Assembly: GCF_042429235.1 (NCBI RefSeq)
Contig: NZ_JBHMBA010000009.1
DNA from: Arthrobacter_B citreus
GTDB taxonomy: Bacteria > Actinomycetota > Actinomycetes > Actinomycetales > Micrococcaceae
Strand: one strand, 5' to 3'
DNA: 64,000 nt
Shown here: positions 60,996-64,000 of the stretch, piece by piece
Numbering within the stretch: position 1 is the stretch's first letter
Layout of the letters: each line of letters begins with the position of its first letter
Notes under the pieces: generated by a model
What the model was told of the DNA's origin: nothing
The model's input: the letters and a program-made list of their open reading frames with translations, nothing else
The model's database searches: none
Made by a program: the position numbers and the translations under genes

Positions 60996-61301
60996 CTACC
61001 CGATGTTCTGCACTGCGCTTCTGGCACGGGCTCCCGCGCTGGATGCCGTCTGGTCGTTCAGGTTCAGGGTTTGCTTGACGAGGGCAATGATGTTCCTGGT
61101 CTCATTGGCTGCGTTTCGAAAGCGGTTTTCAACGGCCTGGTATTCCTCGGAGACACCATCCGCCTGGAAATCCGACATGGCGGAATTCACCGCTTTCTCC
61201 CGCTCGCCGATAAGCGATTCCAGGCGGCCCACAATGGACTGGATATCTCCCTGCACGGCGGAGGAAGTGTCAGTGTCGTAACTCAAACGATCCTGGGACA
61301 T
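60996..61301 (-). CDS. WXG100-like (ESAT-6-like) small protein A
   Basis: The protein has about 101 residues starting at ATG 61301 behind AAAGGG. It is nearly all helical: LSYDTDTSSAVQGDIQSIVGRLESLIGEREKAVNSAMSDFQADGVSEEYQAVENRFRNAANETRNIIALVKQTL. A turn containing DGVSEE takes the WXG position and no WXG is seen; the length and helix-turn-helix plan fit ESX-type small proteins. The C-terminal tail is short. The partner protein B is 94 bases upstream on the same strand. Confidence 0.7.
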   Translation of the reverse strand: MSQDRLSYDTDTSSAVQGDIQSIVGRLESLIGEREKAVNSAMSDFQADGVSEEYQAVENRFRNAANETRNIIALVKQTLNLNDQTASSAGARARSAVQNIG

Positions 61302-61410
61302 GGCAAACCCTTTCAAAAGACAGACGGGAAATCAGATCAGGCAAAACAACGGCAGAAACCAAGCGATGTGGTGCAGTATTTGGTCACGCGGCCCGCTCAG
61401 GGCGGCGGAA

Positions 61411-61746
61411 TCAGCGGGAGGACCCGAAGCGGGCAGCATCAAAGCTTGCGGACCCCTGCTGCTGCTGGGCGTTATCGGCGCTTTCCTGGTCACCCAGGTG
61501 AAAGGACCTGTCCATCTCGGACTGTCCCGTAAGAATGGCTGCCAGGGATCCGTTCAACTCATTTGCCACTTCATCGGTTCGTGCCTTGAATTCGTCGAAC
61601 TTCACCCGGCCTGTTCCATTGAACTTTCCCTCCAGCGGAGCCACCGCCTCCACCAGGGCACGGACCAGCTGACCAAGATCCTGGTTGGATGCTCCCGTCT
61701 GCTGTGTCAGCGTCCCGAGTGTCTGTGAACCCATATCAAATTTCAT
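61411..61746 (-). CDS. WXG100-like (ESAT-6-like) small protein B
   Basis: The 111-residue protein starts at ATG 61746, with GGTGGG before it; a GTG immediately upstream is possible. LGTLTQQTGASNQDLGQLVRALVEAVAPLEGKFNGTGRVKFDEFKARTDEVANELNGSLAAI has two helices around FNG, which replaces the WXG turn. The GRVKFDEFKA second helix is typical of WXG100 proteins. A Gln/Ser-rich tail follows. It is probably expressed with protein A as a secreted pair; no type VII ATPase or membrane genes are in the window. Confidence 0.75.
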   Translation of the reverse strand: MKFDMGSQTLGTLTQQTGASNQDLGQLVRALVEAVAPLEGKFNGTGRVKFDEFKARTDEVANELNGSLAAILTGQSEMDRSFHLGDQESADNAQQQQGSASFDAARFGSSR

Positions 61747-62066
61747 CACTGCCCACCTTCAGCGCCCTTGCGCCCTCGTCGGTTCGGTCCGGCGCTCTCC
61801 GGTGCTTCCCTGCGGATGCCCCGTTGGCCTGCCGATGGCTATATCCAACGCGGCCGCCCGGGGAAACGCCATGCCCGCTCCCTGTCTGTGGATAACTGCG
61901 GGCGGCTAAGAAGTCAGGCGGGCAGAAAAGCCTTCCGCCGCGCGCGGGGCAAACCTTGCTATGGGGTGCAGCACCTGCTAGGCCTATTCCTACGGATGTG
62001 GCGGGCCTGTCCGGGATGCTCCGGATCCCAAGGCTGCCGACGACGGATGGTGAAGGGAAGTGCGGA
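61747..62066. other. Divergent promoter region
   Basis: About 320 bases between the WXG100-like pair and the oppositely read FdhF-type gene. It should hold both promoters. I found no convincing -35/-10 pair or repeat and no reading frame. Confidence 0.5.
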
Positions 62067-64000
62067 GTGGCACGGAAGGAACCACGCGTTGAAAACGTGG
62101 ATGAAAAGGACATAAAGGTCAAGTCCCCCAAATCATGGGCGGCGGGAGTGCCGGGGGTCTACAACTCGCTGAAGCCGGCAATCCAGCACATGGGCGTGAA
62201 GCGGACGCTCGAAGCCACGTTCAAGATGAACCAGAAGGACGGCTTCGACTGCCCCAGCTGCGCGTGGCCGGATCCGAACCACCGCAGCAATTTCGAGTAC
62301 TGCGAAGAAGGCGTCAAAGCAGTCACTTGGGAGGCCACCCCGGTGGTCATCTCCTCGGATTTCTGGGCGGACCACAGCATCAGCGAGCTTCGCGGCCGAA
62401 CGGAATACTGGCTGGGCATGCAGGGCCGGCTAACGGAGCCGGTCTACAAACCTGCGGGAGAGGACCACTACCATCCCGTCAGCTGGGACGAGGCGTTTCG
62501 GATTGTGGCGGACAAGCTCAACAGCTTGGATTCACCGCACGAGGCAGCCTTCTACACCAGCGGCCGCACCTCCAACGAGGCAGCCTTCCTGTACCAGCTC
62601 ATGGTGCGGGGCTTCGGGACCAATAACCTTCCGGACTGCTCCAACATGTGCCATGAGTCCTCCGGATGGGCCATGGGCCAGACGATCGGAATCGGCAAGG
62701 CCACCGTGACCTACGATGACTTCGGCGAGGCGGACCTCATCATCCTGATGGGACAGAACCCCGGGACGAACCATCCGCGCATGCTCACCGCCCTCGAGGG
62801 CTGCAAGCGCAACGGCGGCAGCATCGTCGCGGTTAACCCCCTCCCCGAAGCCGGCCTGCGGCGGTACAAGAACCCGCAGAAGGTCCGCGGAATCGCAGGC
62901 AAGGGCACGGAGCTGGCCGATCAGTTCCTGCAGATCCGCCTCGGCGGGGACATGGCGCTGCTGCAGGCCATTTCCAAACGGGTTCTGGAAGCTGAGGAAC
63001 GCAACCCCGGCACGGTCCTGGACCACGACTTCCTGGAAAAGCACTGCGAGGGCCTGGAAGACCTTAAGCAGCACCTTGCTCACCTTGATGACGCGACAGT
63101 GGTGGAGGCCACGGGCCTTCCGATCGAGCAAATCAACGAACTGGCCGAGCGGTATCTGAAAGCCGAAAAGGTCATCATCACCTGGGCCATGGGCATCACC
63201 CAGCAGAAAAAAGCCGTGCCCACCATCAAGGAAATGATCAACCTGCTGCTGCTGCGCGGAAACATCGGCAAGCCGGGCGCCGGAGCGGCTCCCATCCGCG
63301 GCCACAGCAACGTTCAGGGCGACCGCACCATGGGCATCTGGGAACAAATGCCCCCAGCCTTCCTTGATGCGCTCGGAAAGGAATTCAACTTCGATCCGCC
63401 GCGGGACCACGGCACCGACGCCGTCGAAACCTTTTACCGCATGCACGAAGGACGCATCAAGGTTTTCGTGGCCCTTGGAGGCAACCTCATTTCGGCGATC
63501 TCGGATACGCAGTTCGCTGAAGCCGCCATGCAGAAAACCGACATGACGGTCCAGATCTCCATCAAGCTCAACCGGTCACATCTCATCACGGGACAGGAAG
63601 CACTCATTCTCCCCACCAAGGGCCGGACAGAACTGGACATCCAGGAGACCGGGCCGCAGTTTGTCTCAGTGGAGGACACCGTGTGCGCAGTTCACGCCTC
63701 GCGCGGAAACCTGACGCCGGTCTCCGACAACCTGCTGTCCGAACCGGCCATCGTATCCCGGCTGGGCGCGCTGATCGTCGGCGACAGGATCGACGCCGAC
63801 TGGGCAGGATACGAGAAGGATTATGACCTGATCCGCGACCACATCGGCCGCGTGGTGGAAGGCTGCGACAACTACAACGAGAGAATCAGGCACGAAGGCG
63901 GGTTTGTGCTGCCCAACGGTCCCCGGGATTCGCGGACGTTCCACACGCCCACGGGCAAGGCGGTGCTGACAGTCAATGATCTGGAAGCCGTGGAACGCCC
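62067..64000 (+). CDS. FdhF/YdeP-type molybdopterin oxidoreductase, partial
   Basis: The frame starts at GTG 62067, with GAAGGGAAG about nine bases before it, and leaves the window after 644 residues; the family is usually about 760. The N-terminus has DCPSCAWPDP and FEYCEEG, Cys residues (C62, C65, C79) placed as in YdeP. Then come SSDFWADHSISELRGRTEYWLG, FYTSGRTSNEAAFLYQLMVRGFGTNNLPDCSNMCHESSG and the bis-MGD segments GQNPGTNHPRMLTALE, ITWAMGITQQKKAV and NIGKPGAGAAPIRGHSNVQGDRTMG. The family is named after formate dehydrogenase H and YdeP, but the true substrate is not established. Confidence 0.9.
   Translation, partial: MARKEPRVENVDEKDIKVKSPKSWAAGVPGVYNSLKPAIQHMGVKRTLEATFKMNQKDGFDCPSCAWPDPNHRSNFEYCEEGVKAVTWEATPVVISSDFWADHSISELRGRTEYWLGMQGRLTEPVYKPAGEDHYHPVSWDEAFRIVADKLNSLDSPHEAAFYTSGRTSNEAAFLYQLMVRGFGTNNLPDCSNMCHESSGWAMGQTIGIGKATVTYDDFGEADLIILMGQNPGTNHPRMLTALEGCKRNGGSIVAVNPLPEAGLRRYKNPQKVRGIAGKGTELADQFLQIRLGGDMALLQAISKRVLEAEERNPGTVLDHDFLEKHCEGLEDLKQHLAHLDDATVVEATGLPIEQINELAERYLKAEKVIITWAMGITQQKKAVPTIKEMINLLLLRGNIGKPGAGAAPIRGHSNVQGDRTMGIWEQMPPAFLDALGKEFNFDPPRDHGTDAVETFYRMHEGRIKVFVALGGNLISAISDTQFAEAAMQKTDMTVQISIKLNRSHLITGQEALILPTKGRTELDIQETGPQFVSVEDTVCAVHASRGNLTPVSDNLLSEPAIVSRLGALIVGDRIDADWAGYEKDYDLIRDHIGRVVEGCDNYNERIRHEGGFVLPNGPRDSRTFHTPTGKAVLTVNDLEAVER

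Overview
The window is a chromosomal segment of a high-GC actinobacterium. Gene content and protein style point to Micrococcaceae, most likely Arthrobacter or a close relative: a eukaryote-type glycyl-tRNA synthetase of about 462 residues, a SAM-IV riboswitch before metY-metX, a GatCAB operon beside ligA, a hut cluster with the HutF branch, and a Cys-Ser-Gly HutH active site. The assignment rests on reading alone, with no database search. I see no insertion sequence, prophage, CRISPR array or replication origin. Both ends cut genes: a sugar porter on the left and an FdhF/YdeP-type molybdoenzyme on the right.

Left part (1-24.4 kb). After the partial sugar porter come two identical tRNA-Asn(GTT) genes, each with its own terminator. 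They are followed by a dusB-dgt-dnaG group read leftwards. Next is a TetR-controlled operon (degenerate ABC ATPase, YhgE/Pip-type membrane protein, TetR) behind a double operator. A stretch of ordinary genes follows: YibE/F membrane protein, two GNATs, glyS, a DMT transporter, an S4 RNA-binding protein, two hydrolases, a SRPBCC protein and a cytosine-deaminase-like amidohydrolase. Then metY-metX under the SAM-IV riboswitch and a VOC protein.

Middle (24.4-45.8 kb). A gene joining an AbiEi-like N-terminus to a PD-(D/E)XK (DUF559-like) C-terminus is bracketed by two copies of the same long hairpin repeat. I consider this the most unusual arrangement in the window. It is followed by a GH2 glycosidase and a CPBP-type membrane protein. 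The histidine-utilisation locus comes next (hutU, YjiH-type transporter, M20 amidohydrolase, hutF, hutI on one strand; iclR and divergent hutH), with matching palindromes before hutU and between iclR and hutH. It contains HutF but no HutG, and an AllC-like M20 hydrolase sits in the expected slot. A seven-gene amino-sugar operon follows: ABC importer, GH3 N-acetylhexosaminidase, BadF-type kinase, MurQ and a MurR/RpiR regulator. It looks like a full route for cell-wall sugar scavenging, preceded by an inverted repeat.

Right part (45.8-64 kb). Acylphosphatase, an ECF sigma factor overlapping a membrane-anchored partner, a membrane protein with a histone-H1-like tail, an FAD oxidoreductase, an APH-family kinase, gatCAB, a GNAT, a DksA/TraR zinc-finger protein, a methyltransferase, a decayed GNAT pseudogene, an inositol-phosphatase-like gene overlapping ligA, two small WXG100-like proteins with no secretion genes nearby, and the FdhF-type oxidoreductase. 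A second family of dispersed palindromic repeats occurs near 6.9 kb and 55.2 kb.
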